From Bradyrhizobium sp. BR 10289 (GTDB taxonomy: Bacteria > Pseudomonadota > Alphaproteobacteria > Rhizobiales > Xanthobacteraceae), in assembly GCF_019455385.1 (NCBI RefSeq), contig NZ_JACOFR010000004.1:1-64000 (forward strand): a stretch of 64,000 nucleotides of DNA, read 5' to 3'. Below, one piece after another: positions 43,201 to 52,337 of this stretch. The position numbers were made by a program, and so were the translations under genes. Below the pieces are notes generated by a model. The model was given only the letters and a program-made list of their open reading frames with translations, made no database searches and had not been told where the DNA came from. Each line of letters starts with the position of its first letter. The stretch's first letter is position 1.

Positions 43201-44153
43201 TGATCGAGGCGGCCAAGATCTGGAACGAACCGAACAACAAATCGCATTGGGATCTGCTGATCGATCCGGACTGGGCCATGTTCGCAAACCTTGCGACTGC
43301 AGCGGGCAAGGCGATCCGCAGTACGCAGCCCCAACTTCCCGTCGTTCTCGGCGGCATCTCGCCGATCGATCCGTCCTTCATGCGCAATATGCAGAGCCGC
43401 GGCGTGCTCGACCATTTCGATGCGGTCGCCGTGCACGGCTTTCCGCTCGACTGGAACCTGTGGCAGATCGGCGAGTGGCCGGCCAAGCTCGAGGAGATCA
43501 AGGCGGTCACCACCCTGCCCGTGTGGGTGACGGAGGTCGGCGTCTCCTCGTTCGGCGCCGAAGAGGTACAAGCCTGGGGCCTGTCGCGCACCGCCGAACT
43601 GCTGATTGGCCGGGCTCCGCGTATCCATTGGTACAGCCTGTACGACCTGCCCTCGGCCTGGGAAGCAACGACACGGCACAAGGAGGCCGAAGGCTCATCC
43701 TATTACAGGCATTTCCATATGGGCCTGCTGCGCGAGGACGGCACGCCGAAGGCAGCCGCCGATCTGTTCGGCGCCTATGCGCCCGCCATGGGCCTGTGCC
43801 AGTGGTTCCATTTCGAGGATCACCGCTTGCACGACTCGGTGCATTGGATGCGCCGTCTCGGCGTGACTTGCTTGCGGACCGGTCTGTCATGGGCCGACAG
43901 CTTCCGTCCCAATGCGCTCGACTGGTTTGACCGGCAAATGGAGGCGTTGGCAGAATTCCAGGTTACAGTGACGTTCTGCTTCACGCCCGAACATCGGGGC
44001 GTCGAGCCGCATCACACCAGCCCGCCGCTCGACGTCAATGAATTCGCCGACTTTTGCGCAGCGATGACCGATCGCTACTGCAGCAGAACCGGTCTGGCCT
44101 CCCTTCCGGCCTCGGCCGATCCTCCCATTAGAGAGCCAACATGCGTGCCCTGA
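43200..44153 (+). CDS. GH-A clan glycoside hydrolase, apparently circularly permuted
   Basis: A 317-residue protein resembling GH39-type beta-xylosidases, but with the barrel parts in swapped order. It starts straight at the acid/base strand: [15 protein letters not shown] (Glu10). It then shows VVLGGISP, the nucleophile strand [14 protein letters not shown] (Glu112) and IHWYSLYDL. Only after residue 205 does it show what normally comes first: [40 protein letters not shown], and [20 protein letters not shown]. There is no signal peptide. The gene is intact (ATG overlapping the upstream TGA, clean stop), so it need not be a fragment. It may act as a hydrolase or transglycosidase on the glycan. 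Confidence 0.75.
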   Translation: MIEAAKIWNEPNNKSHWDLLIDPDWAMFANLATAAGKAIRSTQPQLPVVLGGISPIDPSFMRNMQSRGVLDHFDAVAVHGFPLDWNLWQIGEWPAKLEEIKAVTTLPVWVTEVGVSSFGAEEVQAWGLSRTAELLIGRAPRIHWYSLYDLPSAWEATTRHKEAEGSSYYRHFHMGLLREDGTPKAAADLFGAYAPAMGLCQWFHFEDHRLHDSVHWMRRLGVTCLRTGLSWADSFRPNALDWFDRQMEALAEFQVTVTFCFTPEHRGVEPHHTSPPLDVNEFADFCAAMTDRYCSRTGLASLPASADPPIREPTCVP

Positions 44154-45346
44154 TCCTGGTGATGGATTCGGTCGGCATCGGCGGCGCGCCGGACGCCGCC
44201 CGCTACGGTGACGAAGGCGCCGACACTGTCGGTCACATCGCGGAAGCCTGCACGGCCGGACACGCCGACAGCAACGTCCGAGAGGGGCCGCTCCGGATTC
44301 CCAATCTCGTGGCGCTCGGCCTCGGCGAAGCCTGCCGCCTCGCCACGGGGCGCCTGCCGCCCGGCCTGGAAGGTCAGCCGCAGCACGGGCAATTCGGATG
44401 CGCCAGCGAAATTTCGAAGGGCAAGGACACGCCTTCGGGCCATTGGGAGATCGCCGGGGTCCCCGTCCCGTTCGACTGGGGCTATTTCCCGCGCACGCGG
44501 CCGTGCTTTCCCGCAGAATTGACAAGAGACTTCTGCGAGCAAGCCGGCGTACCCGGCATCCTCGGAGATTGCCACGCCTCGGGGACCGAGATCATCGCCG
44601 AGCTCGGCGAGCGTCACATGCAGACCGGAATGCCGATCTGCTACACGTCCGCCGACAGCGTGTTCCAGATCGCGGCACATGAGGAGACCTTCGGGCTCGA
44701 ACGTCTCTATGGCATCTGCGCGACTGCGAGGCGGCTGATCGATCCCCTCAATATCGGCCGCGTCATCGCCAGGCCATTTGCCGGCACAAACGCGCGCGAT
44801 TTCAAGCGGACTGCTCACCGCCGCGATTTTTCGGTCCCGCCGCCCGGGAGCACAATACTTGACCTCGCCGCAAGCGGCGGTCGCGACATCGTGACGGTCG
44901 GCAAGATCGACGACATCTTCGCCCATCGCGCGACCGGGCGAAACATGCGCGGCGACGGCAATATGGCGTTGTTCGATGCCACACTGAAAGGGCTGGCGAG
45001 CCTGGCGGACGGAGGATTGCTGTTCGCCAACTTCATCGATTTCGACACGCTCTATGGTCATCGCCGTGATGTCGCCGGTTATGCCGCGGCACTCGAAGCC
45101 TTCGACGATCGCCTCCCGGAGTTATTGTCCCGCCTGCGCAGCAATGATCTTCTGATCCTCACCGCGGATCACGGCTGCGATCCGACCTGGAGCGGCACCG
45201 ACCACACCCGCGAGCAGGTACCGATCCTGACCTGGTCGACGCAATCATCTTCCTCCATCGGCCGTCGCGCCGGCTTCGCCGATATTGGCGCAACCGCGAT
45301 CCGGCATCTTGGCCTGCCAGAACCCATCCACGGCGCGTCCTTCTAG
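44141..45346 (+). CDS. deoB: Phosphopentomutase
   Basis: A 401-residue enzyme of the alkaline-phosphatase superfamily that interconverts (deoxy)ribose 1- and 5-phosphate. It starts [20 protein letters not shown] (metal Asp), has [15 protein letters not shown] (phospho-acceptor Thr region), and ends with [20 protein letters not shown] and [18 protein letters not shown]. The catalytic and metal motifs look complete. Normally it serves nucleoside salvage, but here it overlaps the glycoside-hydrolase gene by 13 bases at the end of a glycan operon, hinting that it supplies or handles a pentose phosphate. Confidence 0.92.
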   Translation: MRALILVMDSVGIGGAPDAARYGDEGADTVGHIAEACTAGHADSNVREGPLRIPNLVALGLGEACRLATGRLPPGLEGQPQHGQFGCASEISKGKDTPSGHWEIAGVPVPFDWGYFPRTRPCFPAELTRDFCEQAGVPGILGDCHASGTEIIAELGERHMQTGMPICYTSADSVFQIAAHEETFGLERLYGICATARRLIDPLNIGRVIARPFAGTNARDFKRTAHRRDFSVPPPGSTILDLAASGGRDIVTVGKIDDIFAHRATGRNMRGDGNMALFDATLKGLASLADGGLLFANFIDFDTLYGHRRDVAGYAAALEAFDDRLPELLSRLRSNDLLILTADHGCDPTWSGTDHTREQVPILTWSTQSSSSIGRRAGFADIGATAIRHLGLPEPIHGASF

Positions 45347-45417
45347 TCGCCGACGGTGCGCCGATTCACATGGGTTATTGATCCAGGTTAGAGAAATATT
45401 CGTTTGTACAATTTGGA

Positions 45418-45441
45418 GGAACGAACATTCCTTGCATCGCT
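45418..45441 (+). promoter_or_regulatory. Promoter-like GGAACGAACATTCCTT motif before the second glycan operon
   Basis: GGAACGAACATTCCTT at 45418-45433 matches the motif at 38756-38771 in 15 of 16 bases. The following CGCT (45438-45441) is a poor -10 at a 15-base spacing, so it may be an EcfG promoter variant or a separate regulator site. The downstream start is 115 bases away; the region is otherwise AT-rich for this genome. Confidence 0.42.
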
Positions 45442-45556
45442 TCTGACTCCAAACGTGACCGGCGCGCGGGTCGTCCGACCACCCAGAAAGCGCGCTTCAC
45501 CAGACATCATCGACCGATCCGGACTGGATCGGTCTTGCGGCTGTACGGAGCGGTGA

Positions 45557-46669
45557 ATGACGCGGGTATTGATTACAGGGGGCGCGGGCTTCATCGGCTC
45601 TCATGCGGCGGATGTGCTGCTCGCCGCGGGCTACGAGGTTCGTCTGCTCGACAACCTTTCGCCGCAGGTCCACGGCGGCAACCGGCAACGCCCCTCCTAT
45701 CTCGCCGACGATGCCGAACTCATCGTCGGTGACGTCACTGACGGCCTCGCCGTCGAGCATGCGCTGCGCGGCGCCGACATGGTCCTGCACCTTGCGTCCG
45801 CGGTCGGCGTCGGCCAGAGCATGTACGACATCGAGCCCTACGTGCGGACGAACGAACTCGGCACCGCCGTCCTCCTCCAGGCGCTGTCCAGGCGCCCGGT
45901 CGCGCGCCTGGTGGTCGCCTCCTCCATGAGCATCTACGGTGAAGGTCTCTATCGCCGGGCCGACCAGAGCGTCGTCGCCTGCGACGAACGGTCGATCGAG
46001 CAGCTTCGCCGAGGCGAATGGGAACTTCACGACACGGCTGGCCATCCCCTCGCGCCCGTGGCCACGCCGGAGAGCAAACTGCCCTCACTCAGCTCTGTGT
46101 ATGCACTGAACAAGTTTGCGCAGGAGCGCATGTGCCTGATCACAGGCAAGGCCTACGGCATTCCCACCGTGGCGCTGCGCTTCTTCAACGTGTTCGGCCC
46201 GCGCCAGGCGCTGTCAAATCCTTACACCGGCGTGCTCGCGATCTTTGCCGCACGGCTGCTCAACGGGCGGCCGCCGCTCGTGTTCGAGGACGGCGAGCAG
46301 CGGCGCGACTTCGTTCACGTGCACGACGTCGCCCGCGCCTGTCGCATCGCGCTGGAGGCGGGGCATGCGCAAGACGTCTTCAACGTCGGCTCGGGCCAAA
46401 GCCGGTCCATCCTGTCGGTCGCCGAGGACCTCGCCGAGGTCATGGGACGCAGTGATATCGCGCCCGAAGTCACGCGGAAATATCGCGCCGGCGATATCAG
46501 GCACTGCTTCGCCGATATCGGCAAATCACGCGATCTGCTCGGTTTCGAGCCGCACGTCGCCTTCAGGGACGGTCTTGAGGAACTCGCGGACTATCTCGCA
46601 GACCAGATCGCGGACGATCAGGCCGAGCGGGCGACCCAGGAATTGCTGCAGCGAGGATTGGTTGCGTGA
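45557..46669 (+). CDS. NAD-dependent sugar epimerase/dehydratase
   Basis: A 370-residue extended SDR. The cofactor motif is [17 protein letters not shown], the catalytic Ser is in VVASSMSIYGEG, and YALNKFAQE supplies Tyr and Lys. NVFGPRQALSNPYTGVLAIF and DGEQRRDFVHVHDVARA are typical of UDP-sugar 4-epimerases and related dehydratases. An insertion around residues 130-175 separates the Ser and Tyr motifs. GGAG lies six bases before the ATG. It opens the second glycan operon. The exact sugar is unknown. Confidence 0.88.
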   Translation: MTRVLITGGAGFIGSHAADVLLAAGYEVRLLDNLSPQVHGGNRQRPSYLADDAELIVGDVTDGLAVEHALRGADMVLHLASAVGVGQSMYDIEPYVRTNELGTAVLLQALSRRPVARLVVASSMSIYGEGLYRRADQSVVACDERSIEQLRRGEWELHDTAGHPLAPVATPESKLPSLSSVYALNKFAQERMCLITGKAYGIPTVALRFFNVFGPRQALSNPYTGVLAIFAARLLNGRPPLVFEDGEQRRDFVHVHDVARACRIALEAGHAQDVFNVGSGQSRSILSVAEDLAEVMGRSDIAPEVTRKYRAGDIRHCFADIGKSRDLLGFEPHVAFRDGLEELADYLADQIADDQAERATQELLQRGLVA

Positions 46670-47733
46670 TGAACGAGCGAGACAACAGGCCCGTCCTGAT
46701 CACCGGTGGCTGCGGCTTCATCGGCTGCAATCTGGCCGACCGGCTGGCAAACCGCGGCGAGCGCGTCCTGGTGATGGACAATCTGTCCCGTGCCGGCGTG
46801 CGCGAGAACGCACAATGGCTGAAATCCAGACATGGCGATCTGATCACCATCACGGTGGCCGACATTCGCGAGCCCATTCCCGTGATCGATGCCGTGCGCG
46901 AGGCTCGCGCCGTACTGCATCTGGCTGCCCAGGTCGCCGTCACCGACAGCGTCAGCGACCCGGCGGCCGATTTCGAGATCAACGCACGCGGGACCCTCAA
47001 CGTGCTCGAAGCGGTCCGGCTGCACAACAGCACCGCACCGGTCGTGTTCGCCTCCACCAACAAGGTTTATGGCCGCCTGATCGAGGACAGCGAGATCGTG
47101 CTCACCGGCCGCCGTTATACGCCCACCAGCCCCCTGCTGGCGGATGGCATCTCCGAGAACGCTCCGCTCGATTTCTACAGTCCGTATGGCTGCTCCAAGG
47201 GAACCGCCGACCAGTACGTCCACGACTATGCACGGGTCTACGGCCTTCAGACCGTGGTGATGCGCATGAGCTGCATCTACGGGCCGCGCCAGTTCGGCAC
47301 CGAGGACCAGGGCTGGATCGCGCATTTCCTGCTGAGCGCGCTCCGCGGCACGCCGCTGACGATCTACGGCGACGGCCATCAGGTTCGCGACGCCCTGCAC
47401 GTGTCGGATGCGACGGCTGCGTGGCTCGCAGTGCTTGATCGGATCGCACTCGCGCGCGGACGCGTGTTCAATCTCGGTGGCGGCCCCGCAAATGCGGTCA
47501 GCCTTCGCGAGCTCATCGACCACATTGCACGATTGACCGGCCGCGAAGTCAATTGCCGCTTTGCCGATTGGCGACCTGGCGATCAGCCCTGGTACGTCAC
47601 CGACACGCGCGCGCTGTCAACCGCGCTCGGATGGTCACCGCAGGTTCCCTTCGCCGAGGGCCTCCGCTCTCTTCACACCTGGCTGGACACTCGCTTCGGA
47701 GCAGCTCACGGCAGCCGCGAGGCTCTCGCATGA
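46669..47733 (+). CDS. NAD-dependent epimerase, CDP-paratose 2-epimerase-like
   Basis: A 354-residue extended SDR with ITGGCGFIGCNLADRL, VFASTNKVYGRL, and SPYGCSKGTADQYVHDYARV (Tyr and Lys), followed by MSCIYGPRQFGTEDQGWIAHF. The STNKVYG and GTEDQGW wording is that of the CDP-paratose/tyvelose 2-epimerase branch rather than of 4-epimerases. It therefore may act at C2 of a nucleotide sugar. The ATG at 46669 overlaps the upstream TGA; a GTG one codon earlier is possible. It overlaps the radical SAM gene by four bases. Confidence 0.86.
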   Translation: MNERDNRPVLITGGCGFIGCNLADRLANRGERVLVMDNLSRAGVRENAQWLKSRHGDLITITVADIREPIPVIDAVREARAVLHLAAQVAVTDSVSDPAADFEINARGTLNVLEAVRLHNSTAPVVFASTNKVYGRLIEDSEIVLTGRRYTPTSPLLADGISENAPLDFYSPYGCSKGTADQYVHDYARVYGLQTVVMRMSCIYGPRQFGTEDQGWIAHFLLSALRGTPLTIYGDGHQVRDALHVSDATAAWLAVLDRIALARGRVFNLGGGPANAVSLRELIDHIARLTGREVNCRFADWRPGDQPWYVTDTRALSTALGWSPQVPFAEGLRSLHTWLDTRFGAAHGSREALA

Positions 47734-49016
47734 CGCGCGTCGCCCTGATCAACCCGAATTGGGATTTCGGCGGCAGCATCTATTTCGGCTGCCGGTCCCC
47801 CCACCTTCCGCTCGAGCTCGGGATCTCCGAGCATTACCTCAAGGCGGCCGGGCATCGGTCGCTGCTGCTCGACGCACACATGTTCGATCTGTCGTTTCGG
47901 GACATCGCAGCCGAGCTGCGCGCGTTCGGACCCGATCTGATCGTCATCACGACAGCGCCGACCTATCTGTTCTGGCGCTGTGCACCGCCTGAACTGCGCG
48001 TTCCGCAGGAGCTTGCACTGGCGGTGCGGGATCTTGCACCGACCCTGATCGCTATCGGCCCGCACGGCTCGACGACGCCGCGGGCGGCTCTCAAGAAGCT
48101 TGCCGTCGACATCATCGTGATGGGCGAGTGCGAGGCATCCCTGCTGCGCCTTGCAAACGGGGAGCGCGATTTTTCCGGCCTGTGCTTTGCGGACGGCGAC
48201 TCGGTCCGGATCAATGGCGGTCCGCAGGCTGTCGACTTCAGGGATCAGCCGGCCCTCGACTGGCCGGATGAGATGATCCGGCGTCATCATCATCATCATC
48301 ACCGTTTCGAGGCCGAGCCGGCAGGACCCGGCGCAGAGGTCGAGGCGTCGCGGGGATGCCCCTATAACTGTACGTTCTGCGCCAAGGAGAATTTTCGTAA
48401 TAGCTATCGCAAGCGTCCACCGGCGGTCATTCTTGACGAGATCGATCGGCTGCGTGGACAAGGCGTCGAATATGTCTACTTCATCGACGAAATCTTCCTG
48501 CCGAACCCCGAGCTGTTGACCGGGCTGAGCACGCGGGGCCTCAAGTTCGGCGTGCAGACGCGCATCGATCTGTGGAAGCCGGACATGCTCGCTTTGCTTG
48601 GCCGCGCCGGCTGCGTCTCGATCGAGGCCGGGATCGAAAGTCTCACCGTGGAGGGTCGCGCCGCGCTCGCCAAGAACTGCCGGATGACCACCGACCAGCT
48701 TGCCGACCGGCTGGTCGAAGCCCGCCGCCACGTCCCCTTCGTGCAGGCCAATCTGATCGAGGTGCCCGAGGACGATGATCCCGTCGTTCAGCGCTGGCGG
48801 CGCAAGATGCAGGATGCCGGCATCTGGGCGAACGATCCGGTTCCGCTCTACCCCTATCCCGGCTCGCCTGACTACCGAAAACTGTGGGGCGAGGCGGACG
48901 ATTTCGCCTGGGAGCGCGCGCACCGGCATTACCTCGGGATGTTCGATCAGTTCAGCGACGTGCAGAACGATCGTCCTGTCCCGCTTGATGCCCTCGAACA
49001 TCCGGTGGCGTTATGA
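47730..49016 (+). CDS. Radical SAM enzyme with N-terminal B12-binding-type domain
   Basis: A 428-residue protein. Residues 1-135 form a Rossmann-like domain of the cobalamin-binding type (VALINPNWDFGGSIYFGC, LPLELGISEHYLKAAGH, IVMGECE); the DxHxxG cobalamin motif is not clear. The radical SAM domain has the cluster motif CPYNCTFC (Cys210, 214, 217) and VYFIDEIFLPN. Between the domains lies a natural tract of six His (186-191). Such enzymes methylate or rearrange unactivated carbons, so a C-methylation or ring change of a sugar is possible. I recall a family TIGR04295 of this kind in similar clusters, unverified. Both ends overlap neighbours by four bases. Confidence 0.86.
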   Translation: MTRVALINPNWDFGGSIYFGCRSPHLPLELGISEHYLKAAGHRSLLLDAHMFDLSFRDIAAELRAFGPDLIVITTAPTYLFWRCAPPELRVPQELALAVRDLAPTLIAIGPHGSTTPRAALKKLAVDIIVMGECEASLLRLANGERDFSGLCFADGDSVRINGGPQAVDFRDQPALDWPDEMIRRHHHHHHRFEAEPAGPGAEVEASRGCPYNCTFCAKENFRNSYRKRPPAVILDEIDRLRGQGVEYVYFIDEIFLPNPELLTGLSTRGLKFGVQTRIDLWKPDMLALLGRAGCVSIEAGIESLTVEGRAALAKNCRMTTDQLADRLVEARRHVPFVQANLIEVPEDDDPVVQRWRRKMQDAGIWANDPVPLYPYPGSPDYRKLWGEADDFAWERAHRHYLGMFDQFSDVQNDRPVPLDALEHPVAL

Positions 49017-50125
49017 GCAGAGATGCGAATATCAGGGTATTGATGACGACCGACACCGTCGGCGGCGTGTGGACCTATTCCTGCGCCCTCGCTTCGAGCC
49101 TAGCCGCGTCGGGCGCCGACGTTACTCTTGTGACGATAGGGCCGCCCGCGCGCGCCGACCAGCGCGAGATGCTGAGCGACTCGCAAGTCGACCTCATCGA
49201 GACCGACCTCGCTCTCGAATGGCAAGACCCGGAGGGCCGCGACCTGCCCAAGGCAAGACGCGTCCTCCCGAGCCTCGAAGCGCGCCTCAAGCCCGATATC
49301 GTCCATCTCAATAGCTTCCGCGAAGCGACCCTGCCGTGGCGCGCGCCGACCGTTGTCGTGGCACACTCCTGCGTCAACTCGTGGGCGCTGGCCTGCCGGG
49401 ATACAGCCTGGCTCGGCGAGCCCCGTTGGGCCCGATATACCGAACGGGTTGCCGCAGCGCTCGACGGCACGCAGGTCTGGGTGTGCCCGAGCCAGTCCTT
49501 CCACGACGACATCATGGAGATCTATCATCCCCGCTCGCCCGGAGCGGTGATCTGGAACGGCACTTCCGCTGGGACTCTGCCAAGTCGTAAGCGGGAGGTC
49601 ATCTTCGCAGCCGGCCGGCTCTGGGATCGTGCCAAGAACATCGAAGTTCTGTCCGCGGCTGCACGGGGCCTGGATTGGCCGGTTCAGGTCGCAGGCCCTG
49701 CCAATGCGGATGCATCGACAGACGTCACCTGGCTTGGACAATTGCCGCACAGCGCGTTGCGCGGACATCTCGCGCACGCAGCGATCTTCGTCAGCCCGGC
49801 GCTGTACGAGCCGTTCGGCCTCACGGTTTTGGAGGCCGCCGCCGCCGGGTGCGCGCTCGTGCTGTCAGACATTCCGACGTTCAGAGAGTTGTGGACCGGC
49901 GCCGCGCTGTTCTTCGATCCGCGCGACGGTCAAGCGTTGCACCAAACCCTCACCGCGCTCTGCGCCGATGAGACCGGACGAGCCAGTCTGCAACACGCCG
50001 CCTATGAGCACTCCCTGACCTATTCGCTGGCGCGCACAACCAGCGCTTATCTGAAGCTCTACGAGGGGCTCCTCGCGCCCAATCGCGCAAAATCACCACT
50101 GGGCCAGATCGAGGTGCGCGCATGA
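49013..50125 (+). CDS. GT4-type glycosyltransferase
   Basis: A 370-residue GT-B glycosyltransferase of the GT4 type. The N-terminal TTDTVGGVWTYSCALASSLA is the usual acceptor-domain start with the G-G-V-x-x loop. The donor domain has VIFAAGRLWDRAKNIEVLSA and the retaining motif SPALYEPFGLTVLEAAAAGC with its two Glu residues. It is expected to use an NDP-sugar in the cytoplasm. It overlaps the radical SAM gene and the next gene by four bases each. Confidence 0.9.
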   Translation: MSRDANIRVLMTTDTVGGVWTYSCALASSLAASGADVTLVTIGPPARADQREMLSDSQVDLIETDLALEWQDPEGRDLPKARRVLPSLEARLKPDIVHLNSFREATLPWRAPTVVVAHSCVNSWALACRDTAWLGEPRWARYTERVAAALDGTQVWVCPSQSFHDDIMEIYHPRSPGAVIWNGTSAGTLPSRKREVIFAAGRLWDRAKNIEVLSAAARGLDWPVQVAGPANADASTDVTWLGQLPHSALRGHLAHAAIFVSPALYEPFGLTVLEAAAAGCALVLSDIPTFRELWTGAALFFDPRDGQALHQTLTALCADETGRASLQHAAYEHSLTYSLARTTSAYLKLYEGLLAPNRAKSPLGQIEVRA

Positions 50126-51252
50126 AATGCGTCCTGTTCTATCACGCGTTCACCTCCTGCTGGAACAACGGCAATGCGCATTTCCTGCGCGGCTATGCCC
50201 GCGAGTTGCACGCACTCGGACACGAGGTCGTGGTGTTCGAGCCGATCGACGGCTGGAGCCGCCTGAATGCCATCCGGGAGGCCGGCAGTCAGGCGTTGCA
50301 AGACGTCGGCCAGCTATTCCCTGGCATCTCCATTCGTCGCTATGACGCCTCGCTCGATTTCGACGAAGCGCTGGATGGCGCCGATATCGTCGTCGTGCAT
50401 GAGTGGAATTCGCCTGACGTGATCGAGAAGATCGGACAAAGGCGCGCGCACGGTGCCCCCTTCACACTGCTGTTCCACGACACCCATCACCGCGCGGTTA
50501 CCGCCCCGGACGAGCTCGCACAGTTCGACCTCGACGCATTCGACGGCGTGCTGGCCTTCGGCGAGGTGCTTCGCCAAATCTACGCGAAGCTCGGTTGGGG
50601 CAATCGGGCCTACACATGGCACGAGGGTGCCGATGTCGCGATGTACCGCCCTCTGCCGAATGTCGAACGTACCGACGATCTGGTCTGGATCGGCAATTGG
50701 GGTGACGGCGAACGCAGCGCCGAGCTGAGCGAATTTCTCGTCGACCCCGTCGCCGAGCTGAAGCTGCGCACAAGCATATATGGCGTGCGCTATTCCGGTG
50801 CGGCGCTCGAGACCATTCGAGCCGCGGGCATCCGCTACGGCGGCTGGCTGCCGGCACATTGGGCACCGGTCGCCTTCGCCGGCGCCCGCGCGACCATCCA
50901 TGTTCCGCGTGGGCCCTATGTGCGGTTGCTTCCGGGAATTCCCACCATCCGCGTGTTCGAGGCGCTCGCCTGCGGCATTCCCCTGGTATCGGCCCCCTGG
51001 TCCGATGCGGAAAGGCTGTTTCCGGATGGCGCTTATCTCCAGGCTGCGAATGGCACTGAGATGAAGCGCGTGCTCCGAGACGTTCTCGACGATCAAGCGC
51101 TGTCTTCCGCAATGATCGAGACCGGCCTCCGGACAATCCGCGAGCGTCATACCTGTCGTCATCGCGCACAACAGCTTGTCGGCATCGCGGAGGACATCCG
51201 TGCGACATGCTCATCGTCGCCACTGCCGCGATACATCGGAGCTTCCGCATGA
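50122..51252 (+). CDS. CgeB-like glycosyltransferase
   Basis: A 376-residue GT-B-like protein beginning KCVLFYHAFTSCWNNGNAHF, with FTLLFHDTHHRAVT and DLVWIGNWGDGERSAELSEF in the middle and the donor-domain end TIRVFEALACGIPLVSAPWS. It is a more distant relative of the CgeB-like proteins at 40525 and 52334. It starts inside the stop of the GT4 gene and overlaps the next gene by four bases. Confidence 0.82.
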   Translation: MKCVLFYHAFTSCWNNGNAHFLRGYARELHALGHEVVVFEPIDGWSRLNAIREAGSQALQDVGQLFPGISIRRYDASLDFDEALDGADIVVVHEWNSPDVIEKIGQRRAHGAPFTLLFHDTHHRAVTAPDELAQFDLDAFDGVLAFGEVLRQIYAKLGWGNRAYTWHEGADVAMYRPLPNVERTDDLVWIGNWGDGERSAELSEFLVDPVAELKLRTSIYGVRYSGAALETIRAAGIRYGGWLPAHWAPVAFAGARATIHVPRGPYVRLLPGIPTIRVFEALACGIPLVSAPWSDAERLFPDGAYLQAANGTEMKRVLRDVLDDQALSSAMIETGLRTIRERHTCRHRAQQLVGIAEDIRATCSSSPLPRYIGASA

Positions 51253-52337
51253 AGATCTGCTTCTTCGGATCCAGTCTCGTCTCGTCCTACTGGAACGGTG
51301 CCGCCACCTACTATCGCGGCATGCTCAAGCAGATTGCGGCGCTCGGGCACGACATTACATTCTTCGAGCCCGACGCCTTCGAGCGGCAGGCCCATCGCGA
51401 CATTGCCGATCCCGACTGGGCCAGGGTGGTCGTCTACCCCGCGACGACCGAGGGCTGGCGCGGCGCGCTCGATGTCGCCGCGCGATCGGCCGATATGCTG
51501 ATCAAGGCCAGCGGCGTCGGCGTCTTCGATTCCGAGCTGGAGCTCGCAGTGGCGGCTCTGCCCTCCCGGACCGTGCGGATCTACTGGGATGTCGATGCTC
51601 CCGCCACGCTGGAAGCGATGGCAGGAGACCCCGAGCACCATCTCCGGCGCGCGATTTCCTCCTACGACATGGTCCTGACCTACGGCGGCGGCGATGGCGT
51701 CGTATCGGCATACCGCGCGATTGGTGCCCGCGATTGCGTGCCGATCTACAACGCGCTCGATCCCGAGACGCATTTTCCGTCCCCGCCCAAACCGGGCTTC
51801 GCCTGCGATCTCAGCCTGCTGGCAAATCGTCTGCCCGATCGTGAACAGCGCGTCGAACGCTTCTTTCTCGACGTCGCGCGCGAACTGCCGGACAAGACCT
51901 TCGTCCTCGGCGGCTCCGGCTGGGAGACCAAGGACACTGCGAGCAATATCCGCAAGATCGGGCATGTCGGAACCGGCGAGCACAATGCATTCTTCGGCTC
52001 AGGCCTTGCCACGCTCAACGTCAATCGCGACAGCATGGCGCGCTACGGCTTCTCGCCGCCGACGCGGGTGTTCGAAGCGATCGGCGCCGGCGCCTGTCTG
52101 ATCACCGACCAGTGGGACGGTATCGACCACTTCCTCGAGCCGGGTCGCGAAGTGCTGGTGGCGGCAAATGGAGCGGAGGCTGCCAGCCACCTCGACGCCC
52201 TCAGCATTGATCGCGCCGCAGCGATTGCGAGCCGTGCCCGCGCTCGCATCCTGAGCCACCATACCTATCGGCATCGCGCCAACCAGTTCAACCAAATCTT
52301 CGTCGGAAGCAGCTCGCGCATCGAGGCAGCAGAATGA
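51249..52337 (+). CDS. CgeB-like glycosyltransferase
   Basis: A 362-residue GT-B-like protein beginning KICFFGSSLVSSYWNGAATY, with VRIYWDVDAPATLEAM, CDLSLLANRLPDREQRVERF, and the donor-domain end RVFEAIGAGACLITDQWDGI. The ATG at 51249 lies inside the upstream stop (ATGA) and starts the fold directly, so a longer in-frame start at 51207 was rejected. Function beyond glycosyl transfer cannot be said. Confidence 0.83.
   Translation: MKICFFGSSLVSSYWNGAATYYRGMLKQIAALGHDITFFEPDAFERQAHRDIADPDWARVVVYPATTEGWRGALDVAARSADMLIKASGVGVFDSELELAVAALPSRTVRIYWDVDAPATLEAMAGDPEHHLRRAISSYDMVLTYGGGDGVVSAYRAIGARDCVPIYNALDPETHFPSPPKPGFACDLSLLANRLPDREQRVERFFLDVARELPDKTFVLGGSGWETKDTASNIRKIGHVGTGEHNAFFGSGLATLNVNRDSMARYGFSPPTRVFEAIGAGACLITDQWDGIDHFLEPGREVLVAANGAEAASHLDALSIDRAAAIASRARARILSHHTYRHRANQFNQIFVGSSSRIEAAE

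Noticed and set aside
43200-44153. Glycoside hydrolase gene as a truncated pseudogene
   Set aside because: The N-terminal barrel strands that seem missing are present at the C-terminus, and the gene is intact with operon-type overlaps; permutation explains it better.
48285-48302. Hexahistidine read as a cloning tag or vector contamination
   Set aside because: It lies inside a native gene between two domains, with operon neighbours overlapping on both sides and no vector sequence.
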